From: Ostrinia nubilalis
Taxonomy: Eukaryota; Arthropoda; Insecta; Lepidoptera; Crambidae
Direction of reading: 5' to 3'
Length of the DNA: 64,000 nt
Assembly: GCF_963855985.1 (NCBI RefSeq)
Contig: NC_087106.1
Span: 5,067,001 to 5,131,000 of the forward strand
In this document: positions 24,911 to 35,999 of the stretch, piece after piece
How positions within the stretch are numbered: position 1 is the stretch's first letter
How the letters are laid out: every line of letters starts with the position of its first letter
The notes under the pieces: generated by a model
The model's database searches: none
What the model was told of the DNA's origin: nothing
The model's input: the letters and a program-made list of their open reading frames with translations, nothing else
Translations under genes and position numbers: made by a program

Positions 24911-25155
24911 ATTGGTTGGTGGTAGCGTGGTAGGGCTTATTCTAAGTCCACCTAGCTAGCTACCACCATCTTACCTAAGTCTGTCGCCATAACAACAATG
25001 TTAACAGTATTATTGTGTTCCGGCAGTTAGAGGTAAGATAGCCAGTTCCTCCGTGGTTGAGGATTCCGGGTGAAGCTCGCTTCCACCTTCGGCCTGATCG
25101 TCACTTATAATCAGGTGAGATACAGGTCAAGAGCATCCTCGTTGTGGATTAAAAA
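24911..25155 (+). mobile_element. Non-LTR retroelement 3' end (CCTTCGGCCTGATC family), longest copy
   Basis: It begins ATTGGTTGGTGGTAGCG, continues with GGTAGGGCTTATTC...AGCTACCACC and GTGTTCCGGCAG, and ends GTTGTGGATTAAAAAG. The second half matches 12433-12586. The leading module with paired GGTGGTAG/CTACCACC recalls a common lepidopteran short retroposon. The 3' A-rich end abuts a CAGCACATCA MITE at 25156. Confidence 0.65.
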
Positions 25156-25253
25156 GACGACTGTATATCAAGCTAGCACTTTGGCGTCCTATTTAGTTGT
25201 AATAAGTGCGATTTTGCAATAAAAATGTATAGTCTGATATACCATCGACTGTA
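25156..25253 (+). mobile_element. CAGCACATCA TIR MITE, copy 4
   Basis: It starts CGACTGTATATCAAGCTAGC and ends ATACCATCGACTGTA. The middle has TTAGTTGTAATAAGTGCGAT and AAAAATGTATAGTCTGAT. The outer CGACTGTA motif is in the same orientation at both ends here, so the left terminus is altered. Confidence 0.65.
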
Positions 25254-25761
25254 TATTGTTACTTAATGGGTCGAGCTTAACATGTTGCATATTATCGATA
25301 ATTTGACGTAATGTTATTGCAGCAAATGTCAACTTTGACCGCAGTAGATTAAGAGCTGAATTAGATTAGCCTTTACAACTAGAAATGATCAGTTAAGACC
25401 TTGAACTTTGAATAAAATAAATAAAAAACCTTCCGCAATGCCACACACAATATTTAAATGCTGAATTTAAAATCATTAATGATTATAACGATCATAGAGT
25501 GCTAAATCCAAACAGCATTCAAGACAATAAAGTTACAAATCTAAAAAACTAGTCGGGTGTACTTATTAACCAAAAATGTTGCTGAAAAAACGCGCAACAA
25601 AAAAGTTGATTAAACCAACTGAGCAACCTTCATAATGCCTTTCACTGTGCGTATAAAGCAAAGGATATAATAAAATTTACATACAATAAAACTTCGGACG
25701 ATCAAATAATTTCGGCAAGCGGTCTCGCCGTAATGGTAATGACCTCTTTCGTGATGACTGA
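25254..25761. other. no gene recognised
   Basis: AT-rich; the 108-codon reverse-strand frame at 25610-25936 is mostly the MITE that follows and is not a gene. Confidence 0.45.
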
Positions 25762-25890
25762 GCTGCGGGGTTACTCTGAAAAACATTTCGAGTGTTGCTG
25801 TTCCTCTCACGCAAAGCGATATAGCAGCATGAGCGACGGTGACAGATAGACCCGAAACTACGTGAAGAGAGTTTCGGAGTAGCCCCGCTG
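25762..25890 (+). mobile_element. CGGGGTTACTCCGAAA TIR MITE, copy 2
   Basis: It starts CTGCGGGGTTACTCTGAAAA and ends GTTTCGGAGTAGCCCCGCTG, an inverted pair of about 20 bp. It matches 6866-7000 internally (CTCTCACGCAAAGCGA, GACGGTGACAGATAGACC). Confidence 0.75.
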
Positions 25891-26032
25891 AACACGAAAT
25901 AGGCAAAAACCGTTCCGTGCATGATAAGGCTGGCACTACGCCTACGACGCCAGTGCCAAATTAGGGCCGCGGCTTGCTCATAACGACTAAGGAAACATGA
26001 AAGTTACGAATATAAAATAAAAATAACTTTTA

Positions 26033-26085
26033 GTACAGGCGACAGCACATCAACGTAAACACTTTTCAAATTGTAGTAGGTGCCA
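26033..26085 (+). mobile_element. CAGCACATCA TIR MITE, copy 5 (partial)
   Basis: GTACAGGCGACAGCACATCA at the left end and TTGTAGTAGGTGC within; the right half is lost or unrecognisable. Confidence 0.55.
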
Positions 26086-27059
26086 CATAAAGTCATACAT
26101 GTGAGAGTGGCAACAGGGATCCAATTAAATCTAACAGACATCTACTAAATAAGAAACTTTAAGGGTTACAGTACTTACAGTACTCATAGCGATTGTAGCT
26201 TATTTTCCCATGCAAATCCAAGCGGGAATTTTAATCGGAATTGGTAAACCAATCAAATGAAAATTCCAAATTTGGTCATTCCAAAAACACTATGCGGAAA
26301 GTATAACGGCATTAATTTTGCGCTACCCCGCAATAGCGTCACTATCACAACTACACGGTATCAAAAGGTTTTCCCCTCGATAACATAATCGACGTGTACG
26401 TCACATGGCAGCCTTGACCTTATCATATCGAGCATTAAAACGTGTCCCAAGGCCGAGCTGACACGAACCATTGTGCCCAAGAATATATCACGGTTGGCAA
26501 AGGAATGTCCTTCCAATGTGCAGTTTCTACGTTGCTGAAGTGTTAATAAATTTTAATTGGTAACTTCATTTTTAGTATCTTGCGTGTCTCGTACAAAGTT
26601 CGAACGCTATAAGAATCGTACTGCGTGGTAGTCCACGTTTAGTCTCCATCCATGGATTGGCTTGGGATCGGCTAAATACTTTAGGAAATTAATTAAAGAT
26701 ACTGGCAATGAGATTTGTAAAGAAAGACACATCATATACCTAGGTACACATGTTTGTAATGTTGCTGAATACTTATGATTACTAACATGGCAGTGAAAGC
26801 ATATGACCAAAACAATCTTTCAATAGAAACACGTAACAATTCATAGACCACATTATTTCTCAATTTTATAGACCTAGGTCAGTCAGTTACTAAACTAATG
26901 TATTCTACTAATACATAATCACCATTCACATTGGCAAGAAGGTAAAAAACGTGATTCTATACACGATCGTTGAATTGTTTATTGTGCTCGATGAGCCAGC
27001 ATAAAGGTCGACCGATGACCATCAGAATCAGATGTAAAGCAGTATTGTGTGTGCACTTC
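26086..27059. other. no gene recognised
   Basis: Unassigned AT-rich sequence. Confidence 0.4.
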
Positions 27060-27147
27060 AAGCCACACATCATGTGAACTTTAACACAGTTCCAATAGGT
27101 TCCATTTTACAACAAAAATGTATAGTCTGATAAGCTGGTGACTGTAC
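27060..27147 (+). mobile_element. CAGCACATCA TIR MITE, copy 6
   Basis: The right half is well preserved: CCATTTTACAACAAAAATG, then TATAGTCTGATAAGCTGGTG and ACTGTAC. The left end (TCAAGCCACACATCATG) is diverged. Confidence 0.6.
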
Positions 27148-29623
27148 AATTCACATGTATGTGTACAAATTACCTAATAAAAGTAAAGGCGCCTTGATCT
27201 TTATGTTTAGTTCACTTTAGTATCGAATAAGATTATTCTAGTTTGGCCGAGACAGATAAAACGTAAGAACGGTTTTATTTCAGCAGGGTTTACTGTAGCA
27301 GAATTGAAGATACAATTGTATTTTCTTTATACGTTGTAGGTTTAGAGGGCTTTGCAAAGTAGTTTTCTTTTTCTTTTGCTAAAGTAATAGTAAAAGTGCT
27401 ATCTAGAATATTTTTAGCAGATATAGTATTTGAATTCATTGAACGTTTTTCTCTCTGCATTGAATTTGTGACTATTGTATTATCGTCATCAACTCATCAA
27501 CAAACAATTCGATTGAATATCAATCGTTATCCTATCCTCGTTCGAGGAACGATCTAGTGGTATCTGACGTCAACGCGATACAAATCACTTTGCACGAAGT
27601 CAGAAACAATCAGTGTCATTATAAGCAAGTGGTCTCTGTGTGCGCAGGCGACGATCGAGTTTCCAGCAACCGCCACGTGACTGGACTCAGAGCGATTGAA
27701 AGCTAATCAGAAGAGTTGGTCATTACATGGACAAACACGATCAAGTGTGCGAGGGACACGTGTCTCTAAACATCAAGTCCAGGAGTTCTATTAAATCAAT
27801 GGGGGCGCCAATCACGTAGTAACTTCCAATAAAGTATTACATCCGTGAGAATTTCTGCGGGAATATTATGATTTTGGGATGGTACAGGCAGGTAGATTAA
27901 CACAGCCCCTTATGTAGGAGTATAAATACATATTAATCCTCCGATCGACACGTGAATCATTTCGGAGAAATTGATCGAATCAAGGCCCTTGGTTACCATA
28001 GCGACGAATCGAGCAGGCTGTTCCCATTAGGCTGCGGTTCCACCGAGCCGACCTATCGAAAATAGACCGGGAAGCCAAATAAGAGAGCATAACGGAGCGC
28101 TAGAATGCAGACACGAATACACCGACGACATTACGTTCTACTGCTGGATTCATAACGCACGAACTCAATTTTACCACGTCTTGCTTTGCGAATATTGGAT
28201 CTTCACAATTTAATACTACATGCCGCCGCGTCCGCATTTTTCATCATCGGTGTTTGTGAAATTTTTAAACGATTGATCTTATTTTAAAAGCCTAGTTTCA
28301 CGCAACGGTACTTTACACTTCAATCGTTTTGTTGACTGACCTCGATGCAGTCCACAGTGCAGTACCTACTTAAATCAGAATATCAGTCAGAATTGATTTA
28401 AATGATCGGGTCGTATGATAGATAAATGATTGACAAGCATTGAAAAGCAGGTCACTTCATAACGTTGTATTTGTAGACTGAAATTTAAAACATAGTTTTC
28501 TATCATCAGTCAGATATTTGGCATACTGCCCTTTTCCACATTGTCATTGGTGATTAGACCATGACGACTGAATTCAAGGTCACGACACCATGATTGTTCT
28601 TTATGTCTTTGTCTTAGAGAACAAGTTTAAATGAAAAGGCATCATCATTGAATTGCACTTAAAGGCCGTTGCAACTGATAGCAATTCATTAGTGCACGAG
28701 ATTTATGGCGCCACAATAGTCAATAGCGAGGAGTTCATAGATCAGGCACATGTGTCAATTACTATCAAGCGATCCATGATGGTCAAATCTATAAAATGAA
28801 GACAGTAAACTGTAAGTAAATAATGTAACCTTTGGAGTTGACTTTGGAGGAGTGAGTCGACTTGAAATTCCTGTTTGTCAATAAGCAATCGTCGTCCCAC
28901 GCAGCCGAAATGTTCGTTAAAATTTTGAAAACAGACGCATATCCCCCCAGCGATGCACCGCCCGCATGCACGCAAGTGCGTGATGTCCCGACAGGGACCA
29001 GCGTTAGCTGACACCTCGGCGCATAACTCCGGGTTATTTTTCAAAACGAAAAGAAGCAAATGTATGGGATTTCAGGGGAAGCGGTGGGTCTCGCAACGCT
29101 GGCGGCGGACCAACCTCCGTGCAACCGGTTCCAGGCCTGACCGAGCAAGACTGGCGATAAAATCCAGATAACTCTTGATGTTTGAATTTTGAACTGGGGA
29201 ACGGGAAGAGCAGAGTACATTACTACTGGACTTTAAACTGACTCTGATACTAACAAGTAAACAATCTTTAGCTTGTGTATAAAAAACTCATTTGAATACT
29301 GTTTTGACTGCTGCCACTTGATATCAAAAACAAAACTTAACGAAGCAGAAAAAACAGTAAGTACAAAATAAGTGGTTAAAAATACGTAAATATGTATAGA
29401 AGTTGTAGATCACTGGGACGAATACGAAAGGTTTTCATTTTTATCTATTCGGGTAAAACCTCAGATCATAGAAAGAGAATAGATATGAAGTCGCGCGTAA
29501 CTACAACGAGAACCAGTGTCCCCACATTTCCCCCACCACAGCTCCCACACACACATTCAACTGTGTAAAAACAAAGCGACTGAGAGTCTACGACAACATG
29601 TGCAACCGGCTTAAAAGTGCTGT
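27148..29623. other. no gene recognised
   Basis: AT-rich with GC-richer islets at about 28020-28110 and 29070-29160. Short frames around 28742-29171 on both strands overlap one another and show no domain. Confidence 0.4.
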
Positions 29624-29655
29624 GATTGGCCAGAAGGCGTGCCTTATGGCCAATC
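29624..29655. promoter_or_regulatory. Inverted CCAAT-box pair
   Basis: GATTGGCCA at 29624-29632 is the exact inverse of TGGCCAATC at 29647-29655, so two CCAAT motifs face each other across 14 bp. A CRE-like GTGACGTGACG follows at about 29664. The arrangement would suit NF-Y-type sites of a promoter, but no transcript or gene start is evident nearby. Confidence 0.3.
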
Positions 29656-29841
29656 AATGGCCGCGTGACGTGACGCACACTTTGAAAACTAGTGAGAGAA
29701 CAAAGATAAAATGAAGTCTACAAGATATCGATACTTTAAATCGCTAGGGGCAAGGCTCAAAACTGGTTTCACAAAATGCTTATGTATGAAAACCTTTTTA
29801 TTATTATACGTTATTATTAACTACTATCACGCATTTACTTT

Positions 29842-29929
29842 TTAACCGCTTGAGTCCCAGACGGCATTAATTAATGTCATAACAATTGATTATCTATTGT
29901 GTCTAGATTCGCGGGCCTTGAAGGATTAA
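29842..29929 (+). mobile_element. 80-bp TTAA-flanked MITE, copy 2
   Basis: TTAA at 29842-29845 and 29926-29929 flank an 80-bp body beginning CCGCTTGAGTCCCAGACGGC. It is the reverse complement of 1745-1824 with one difference seen. Equal length and the TTAA flanks in both places support a mobile element of recent activity. Confidence 0.7.
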
Positions 29930-30875
29930 TTATGGCGATCTGCGTACCGCATATGTTTATCAAAAATAATGCCTATATTAGGCTTTCAACTAGCTCTTAT
30001 AGAAATTACATAGTTGACAGTTACTAATTACTTCTACTGTTATTATTTTTTTTGTAAAATCTTATAATCGCAAGTAACACATAATTTTTTTTATTTAAAA
30101 TTACATAATAGAAAATTATAATTTACTTCTATTTATCGATAATAGGAAACCGCATTAGAACACGAGCACGGCACTATGTTACGACCGGCACATGCGGCCG
30201 TACTGTGTATTTTCACACGACAGTGGATATCGGAAGAAATTAAATACATCGCGCAGTAGTTGAGCATGACATAAAGTGGCTGCTAACTAAATCGTCAATG
30301 TACAAGTGTGTTAGAATTTTTATCACCACTGATTTCGATATCGCAGTAACTGTTACGGCACTGAATTCGTTCGTAAAAATGTTAAGTTTTTTTTATTTAT
30401 AACCAAAATACCAATGGATTTGCAATACTTACATGTAGTAAATGACTCCATTGTTCCTGTAGTTCTTCGTTTCACTTATTTTATTGCACGTAACGACGCA
30501 TTATCCAAAAAATTCGGAGAACATTTCCTTAGTACGACTGAATCGCGACTAACCTAGCTACGCGGCCGATGTTCGTTTCTGGGCATATCGCGGAGACATG
30601 CGCCACGCCCCCGTTTCACATCTATTTCCTTCTATGATCTGAGGGTAAAACCGAGCAAAAATAAATCTTTTGGGTATTGACATCTCTGGTAAATAAATCA
30701 AGAGGGAGAACGTAATCTTTCAGGCATACTCAAGCAAGCGGCAATAATTTCATGTGAATGAACAAACACATAGACGAGTTATAGATCGGAGCATGTTTCA
30801 GAATAATTTTGACTGGTCATAAATAATATTCGGTGGTGTCTTATTCTCTTGGCGCAAAAACTGTTTGTGGAAGAG
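29930..30875. other. no gene recognised
   Basis: AT-rich, with homopolymer T and A runs; no supported gene. Confidence 0.4.
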
Positions 30876-30966
30876 AGCAGCACATCAAGCTAAACGGTGT
30901 GGTATCTTATGTGGTTCAAATAAGTTCTATTTTGCAACAAATATTCGATGCGTTAGCTACTGTACA
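30876..30966 (+). mobile_element. CAGCACATCA TIR MITE, copy 7
   Basis: It starts GCAGCACATCAAGCTAAACG and ends TTAGCTACTGTAC. The middle has GGTATCTTATGTGGTT and TCTATTTTGCAACAAAT. A well-preserved member. Confidence 0.7.
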
Positions 30967-32551
30967 TGTTCATAAGTGACACGCCAATATTAGTGCGCGC
31001 ACACACGAACCTATTTGTGTGGTTTAGTTACGTGAATACCACGTGTTCCGAGCGAGTGGAGGTGCGCACAAAAACTCATCTCTGTTGCTACATACATAGT
31101 AACTCGTGTTTTATTTATTACTCAACATATTTTAGACGACAAGACGCGTGTTCAAAACTCCTACAAAATGTCTCCTCGATTAATTTAGTTTGAAGTCCAT
31201 TGGAAAACTAAAATTTCACGTTACCACCAGAAGGTCGGTGCCAAAATACGTTTAACCTATCCACTCGACAGGTTACACAAAATGCGTATGATTGATAATA
31301 ATCACGTAGATTTATGGCTATAGTAAAGAAGTTTTCATCTTACTGCTTGGTTTCTACTGCTTTTGCTCTAAAGCTCTGCAGCCAAGAATTTATTACAACA
31401 CTCTGAAACATACGTCTGGCACGGCATTGGATTACGAAATATTTTATCGTCTATCGTAAAAATGCAACTTTGTGTGGATTACTCAGAATCTGCATCTGTC
31501 TTGAAATTGTCATGTAAAAACTGCTCTATCATACCTTAGGATATCCATTATTTTTAGCATCTCCGATGCGCTGCCCGCCTTTCTTTTCACAGTCATACAC
31601 ACAATCGCCACTCCAAATTTTTTTCGAAAGTATATTGGTTAAGGTACATTTCACAAAATTCAAATTGTTTAACACTTTCATTTAACTTTTCAATAGTTTA
31701 CACATGGTTATGAATGTCGTTCCGTATAAGGAGTTGAGGTTGGAATGAGTCAAGAGATGAGTTGATATGAAATTCTGAACCCCCACACGTAGTTGGTGAA
31801 GCTATAAGCTACCCGATGCGCGGGCGGCTATAATTAGCATCAGAATGTATTCTAAGCGGCCTCCAACAAAGATGTGGCTAATCTATTTTAGTTTGGACAC
31901 CTCGCGTGATCACGTTTACGTTTAAAGAATAAGATGGGGAATAAAAAAATACTTCATAAAACACTGAAAAGTGGCCTGAGTTACTCAGCCGTCGAGCACA
32001 ATCGTTTCGATTAAACTTTTTTACGACTGCATTTCAATTGGATCTTATTAATCTTTTTAATGGGGTAAAATTAACATCGCTGGCAAAGCTGAGAATTTAA
32101 AATAATTGTTAAAACAGGAAAATGAGAGCTCTCTACATAATTTATCAAATCAGGAACTGTCAGAGTCAACTACAATCATTTTTATTGGTAACAATATTTC
32201 TACGAAAACGTGCCGCTAAATTGACTCATGCGCCGACTAGCTGTGACGTCACAGCAGCAAGCGAGTTTTCTAAAGCAAACAAACTGCCTTGGGTGCAATT
32301 TCATTACAACATTAACTGCCTAAAACGTTTCAATTACGGAAAATGTGGGTCAAGACACTTTTGTGCAGTAAACAGCACATAAATAAGCATACCGACATAA
32401 CTATAATAAATCCTCGTATACATTTATAATCGCAGCAATGTGTTTCATCATTCATGGGAGCTGGTTAATTTATGCATAACCAATAGGTAGAGCGTTGGTA
32501 AAAAAACGAATCAAAAACAAAATGTGAGAGAAAGCACAACACTGGCAAGAC
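30967..32551. other. no gene recognised
   Basis: AT-rich. An 86-codon frame at 32122-32382 (with a TGACGTCA site inside) has no recognisable domain. Confidence 0.4.
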
Positions 32552-32600
32552 TATTACAACTATACAAGATACCACAGTGATATGCTTAATTTGCTGCCAT
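32552..32600 (-). mobile_element. CAGCACATCA TIR MITE, copy 8 (partial)
   Basis: ATTACAACTATACAAGATAC followed by CACAGTG and GCTTAATTTGCTG is the reverse-orientation half of the family; the other half is missing. Confidence 0.5.
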
Positions 32601-32687
32601 AGGAAATCCTCAGTAAATCAAGGAGGAATCTGGAATACACTAAGATCCATTTACGCAAGAGGACGGAGCTGCGGTTGAGGACTTATA

Positions 32688-33758
32688 TTAACCCATTATA
32701 GACTAGCGGTCCCATATGGTACCACTTTTTTGTGTGTTTTAATTTGGCTCTATACATTAACACGTGAAAAGATGCAGTGCTCTGCTTGATGCAAGTCGTA
32801 GCCAATAGATATGGTCTATGCTTCTAGGAATAAAAATTGTCAGTTATTCTTTTCAGTTGTGTGTAATAAATGATTGAAGTGAGCACATCAAAATTTTCTC
32901 TTAAAAATTGACGTGCTATTCAAGTAAGTGATCATATTTTTTTTGTGTGATAGGGAAATACTGATTTTGTTACAATCTTGTATTCTCCATAAGTGCTCTT
33001 ATTGTGAAATGGTGTAAAATTACGTCGATAGGTAATAATAATTGGAAATATTGTATGTTAAAATTACTGGTACCGTACGGTACCGCTAGCCGCTTACCGT
33101 GTCTTTTTAATTATTTTAAGATTTTTAGTTTTTACTGTATTTATTGAGAAGTATGTGATATATTCAATGGTATATAAGGTATACAGGAACATAAAGTAAA
33201 ATAGTTTCCTATACTTTACAAAACCATGGGTTTTTGTTTATTTTAGATGTAACTTACGCGAAACATTGGCAGTTTTGGAGGACGATGAAGGTCCCAAGAC
33301 GAGGCAGATATTTATAGAATGAACTCGAGATAATTGCAACTCTCGAACAATATTAGAGTATAGGAAATGTTACGTGGGGCTAAGTGCAGCGTGCAATGCC
33401 AAGCTCCATTCCAAATTTTTGAATATTCAAAGATAAAAATGAATATTCCTTACCCAACATACAGTTTTTTCACATTTAATATCACTTCTGTTATTTGCTT
33501 GTATATTAATACATATAATAATAATAATAAAATAAGTAATTTACCCTATTTTTATAAAGTCCATGATAAAGTTATGTTTTAACCGACTGACACGGTAAGA
33601 GGCTAGCGGTACCATATGGTACCAGCATTTTTTTTCTAGATTACAGGTCGGATCTTTTTTTCAATGCTTGTATAGCATTATGTAGACCAAGATTATAAAC
33701 ATATTTCAAAAAAACAAAAATCTGACACTTTAAGAAAACTCAGTCTATAATGGGTTAA
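32688..33758 (+). mobile_element. piggyBac-like element, decayed, TTAA-flanked
   Basis: TTAA at 32688-32691 and 33755-33758 flank a 1,063-bp body. Both ends carry CCCATTATAGACT as a perfect 13-bp terminal inverted repeat, so the piggyBac superfamily is well supported. Inside, related GGTACC palindromes recur: CCCATATGGTACC near 32712, GGTACCGTACGGTACCGC near 33070 and GGTACCATATGGTACC near 33608. The last two lie in a ~37-bp inverted pair. A short decayed frame at about 33251-33432 has a stop in the middle; its last part, SAACNAKLHSKF, faintly recalls the Cys-rich C-terminus of piggyBac transposases. No intact transposase remains. Confidence 0.75.
33608..33623. repeat. 16-bp perfect palindrome GGTACCATATGGTACC
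   Basis: Perfect palindrome within the right subterminal region of the piggyBac-like element; a similar form with GTACGG in the middle lies near 33070. Repeated subterminal palindromes could be transposase-binding sites. Confidence 0.75.
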
Positions 33759-33904
33759 AAGATTCCAAACTAAGAAAGCGCAAGTCAGTGCTTTAGAATT
33801 TTTGTACAATCAGGTTTACAAACAATACATATTCATAACCTGTGAATGAATAATTATCATAACGTATATGATAAATTTTCTTTGACTTTGATAGTATAAT
33901 TTTT

Positions 33905-34521
33905 ATCTTAACCTTAGATTAATAAAACCTAGATAGATAGTCAGTGCACGAAAGGTGAGGCAGATTTTAGTGAGCCTGAATGGCTCACTCTTAAATGTCA
34001 CATGAACTGTCAAAGTGAAAAATTGGTAAACACGTCCGACGACTTTTAATTAATTAAGACGGTTTGTGCTGTGAAAGGGTGTCTAAATACATCAGAAAAA
34101 CGAAAGAAAGTGACCAGTGTTACATTTCATAAGTAAGTACTACGATTCGACGCGTATTTTGCTTGAATTTGGCTTTCAAAAATTAAATACGGGAATGATA
34201 CCAGTAACAAGAAAATTTATTTCCCAATTGTTCGCCGTACAAGTACACTTCCTTTTTTTATGAAATCGAGACTTTTAAGTCGATTTATCTTATTGTAATT
34301 AGGTAGGTACTTTGAATTCAATAAATAAGTAAGTACATGATGCGTTTTGTTTTTGTAAATTATAAAATAATTAAAAATTTCCCTACTTTCGGGAAAATCG
34401 CCTTCACTGTCTACATTCCCCAACAAAATTGACACTAATGACATAAGATTTTTGCCTCACTCTTGACGAAGCGTTTGTATGAAGACTATCCATCTAGGTT
34501 TTATTAATCTAAGATCTTAAC
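33905..34521 (+). mobile_element. P-superfamily-like element, internally deleted, with THAP exon
   Basis: The body is 33913-34513 (601 bp). Both ends start CTTAGATTAATAAAACCTAG, and the inverted match extends to 30 bp with one mismatch. ATCTTAAC is present immediately outside on both sides (33905-33912 and 34514-34521), an exact 8-bp target duplication. An inner inverted pair, GTGAGGCAGATTTT and AAGATTTTTGCCTCAC, lies further in. The body carries a short THAP-domain frame described separately. An 8-bp duplication, ~30-bp TIRs and a THAP zinc finger together match the P-element superfamily. At 601 bp it lacks the catalytic part and must be non-autonomous. Confidence 0.8.
34065..34133 (+). pseudogene. 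THAP zinc-finger first-exon remnant of P-like transposase
   Basis: The frame reads CAVKGCLNTSEKRKK followed by VTSVTFHK. The spacing C-x4-C, the Asn two residues after the second Cys, and the FHK motif are diagnostic of the N-terminal half of a THAP domain. The frame runs straight into GTAAGTA at 34133, a consensus splice donor, where THAP exons commonly end. No ATG is in frame upstream: the codon four before the first Cys is ATT, followed by AAG ACG GTT, so a lost start codon is plausible. The later domain residues (C-x2-H and AVPTIF-like end) are not found before the right TIR. Confidence 0.7.
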
Positions 34522-35360
34522 TATTTGTATTTAAGCCAAGATAAGAAGCACAAGTGATATATTGCTTCAAACATTTTAATCAGGGCAGGGCATCGCAGCT
34601 GGTCACTTGGCTTGTGTAAAATATTTTTATTTATTTTATAACAGCAGTTAAAAATGTTAACGACATGGAATGGTGTCTTGAATTCATAATTTGATGGAAA
34701 TATACCATGGTATCTCTAGGTAAGTATCGAAGAAAAAGCTTTTTATAAGATTTTATGGCTTTTGAAAATTTAAATGGATTTTTTTCATTTGAATCAAGTT
34801 ACGATAGAAATATTGCGTTACATACCTTATTATAATACATTTTGTAACATTTATAACACAGTATGTACAGAACAGTAAACATTTCAATCACTACATTTTT
34901 TATTATTTATTTATTATTTACATGGCGTAGTCTGGAAGGCGTGCCATTCGCGATACCACTATCGAAATATTGCAAAACGTTTGTTATCTTCGAAACGAAG
35001 AAAGCGATAATCGACTGTAAAATTATGTATGATAATTCGCAACTTTGAAAAGAACATTTCAAAGTGTACTTTCACGTGAAAGTTTGTTGGAATACTCTAT
35101 CAGTTTTATTAACGTTTAAGATTATTCTAGCTCTCGGTGAATTCTCTTTAAATCTAGATATTAAAATACACAGCTTATACACGCTTACCTATGAATATTC
35201 TTTATTCGCGATGCCGATAACTATTCTTAGAAATATAGTCTACATAATACACGTAACGAATTAAAATAAAATCAACATACACCGTTTCTAAATACATAGC
35301 GAATTTCTTCTTACTTCTTTGTTTCATTCGAAGAGACAGAACAAAGAAAAAATGTGCGCA
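34522..35360. other. no gene recognised
   Basis: AT-rich. Short frames at 34863-35048 and 35064-35264 are low in complexity with no recognisable domain. Confidence 0.4.
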
Positions 35361-35441
35361 CGTTAGCACATCTTATGTTGTTGTACTAGATTCTATTTTG
35401 CAATAAAAATGTATTATAGTATGATGTGCCGTCGACTGTAC
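35361..35441 (+). mobile_element. CAGCACATCA TIR MITE, copy 9
   Basis: TTAGCACATCTTATGTTGTT at the left and GATGTGCCGTCGACTGTAC at the right; the middle has TCTATTTTGCAATAAAAATG. A well-preserved right end. Confidence 0.7.
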
Positions 35442-35999
35442 AAAACACCTTTTAGATAATTTTACGTCTACGCCTACGCAGTGCGGTAAACGAGTGAATA
35501 ATGAGAGGCGAACCCGAGCGTAGCGTGTTTTTACTGTAAAGCACGTCAAGCTACCACAAAATGATGAATTTCCCAATAGAATCCCTGATTATAAATTTGG
35601 GAAAACATGAAAAAATTAAAAGGAAATGCCATTTTTGCAATTGAAAACCTGAAGTTGGAGAAAGACTTATAAGTCAAAATGAAAATACACAGTTTAGAAT
35701 ATACAGATACTAGTGTGCAGCTTTTACCAGCAGTTTTGAGTTAAACTTTAGAGCAGCTTCATCCCCTTATGTGATGAATTTTGGAAAATCCTTCCTTAGA
35801 GCTAATGTCTACTACGTCATAATAACTGCGCACCAAATCTCAGCGCAACCCGTTCAGTGTTTTGAACTGCGTATTGACACTGACAGATCAGTATGTAACG
35901 GTTGCTTAGTTAAATGTGAACACAAACCCAATATTTTCGCGTACATGTTCACATCCAAAACATATATTTTCCATATAAAAGGAATGGCTGGCGAAAATC
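35442..35999. other. no gene recognised
   Basis: Unassigned. The 141-codon frame starting at 35771 reads across the GC-rich island and into the hAT MITE, so it is not a single gene. Confidence 0.4.
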
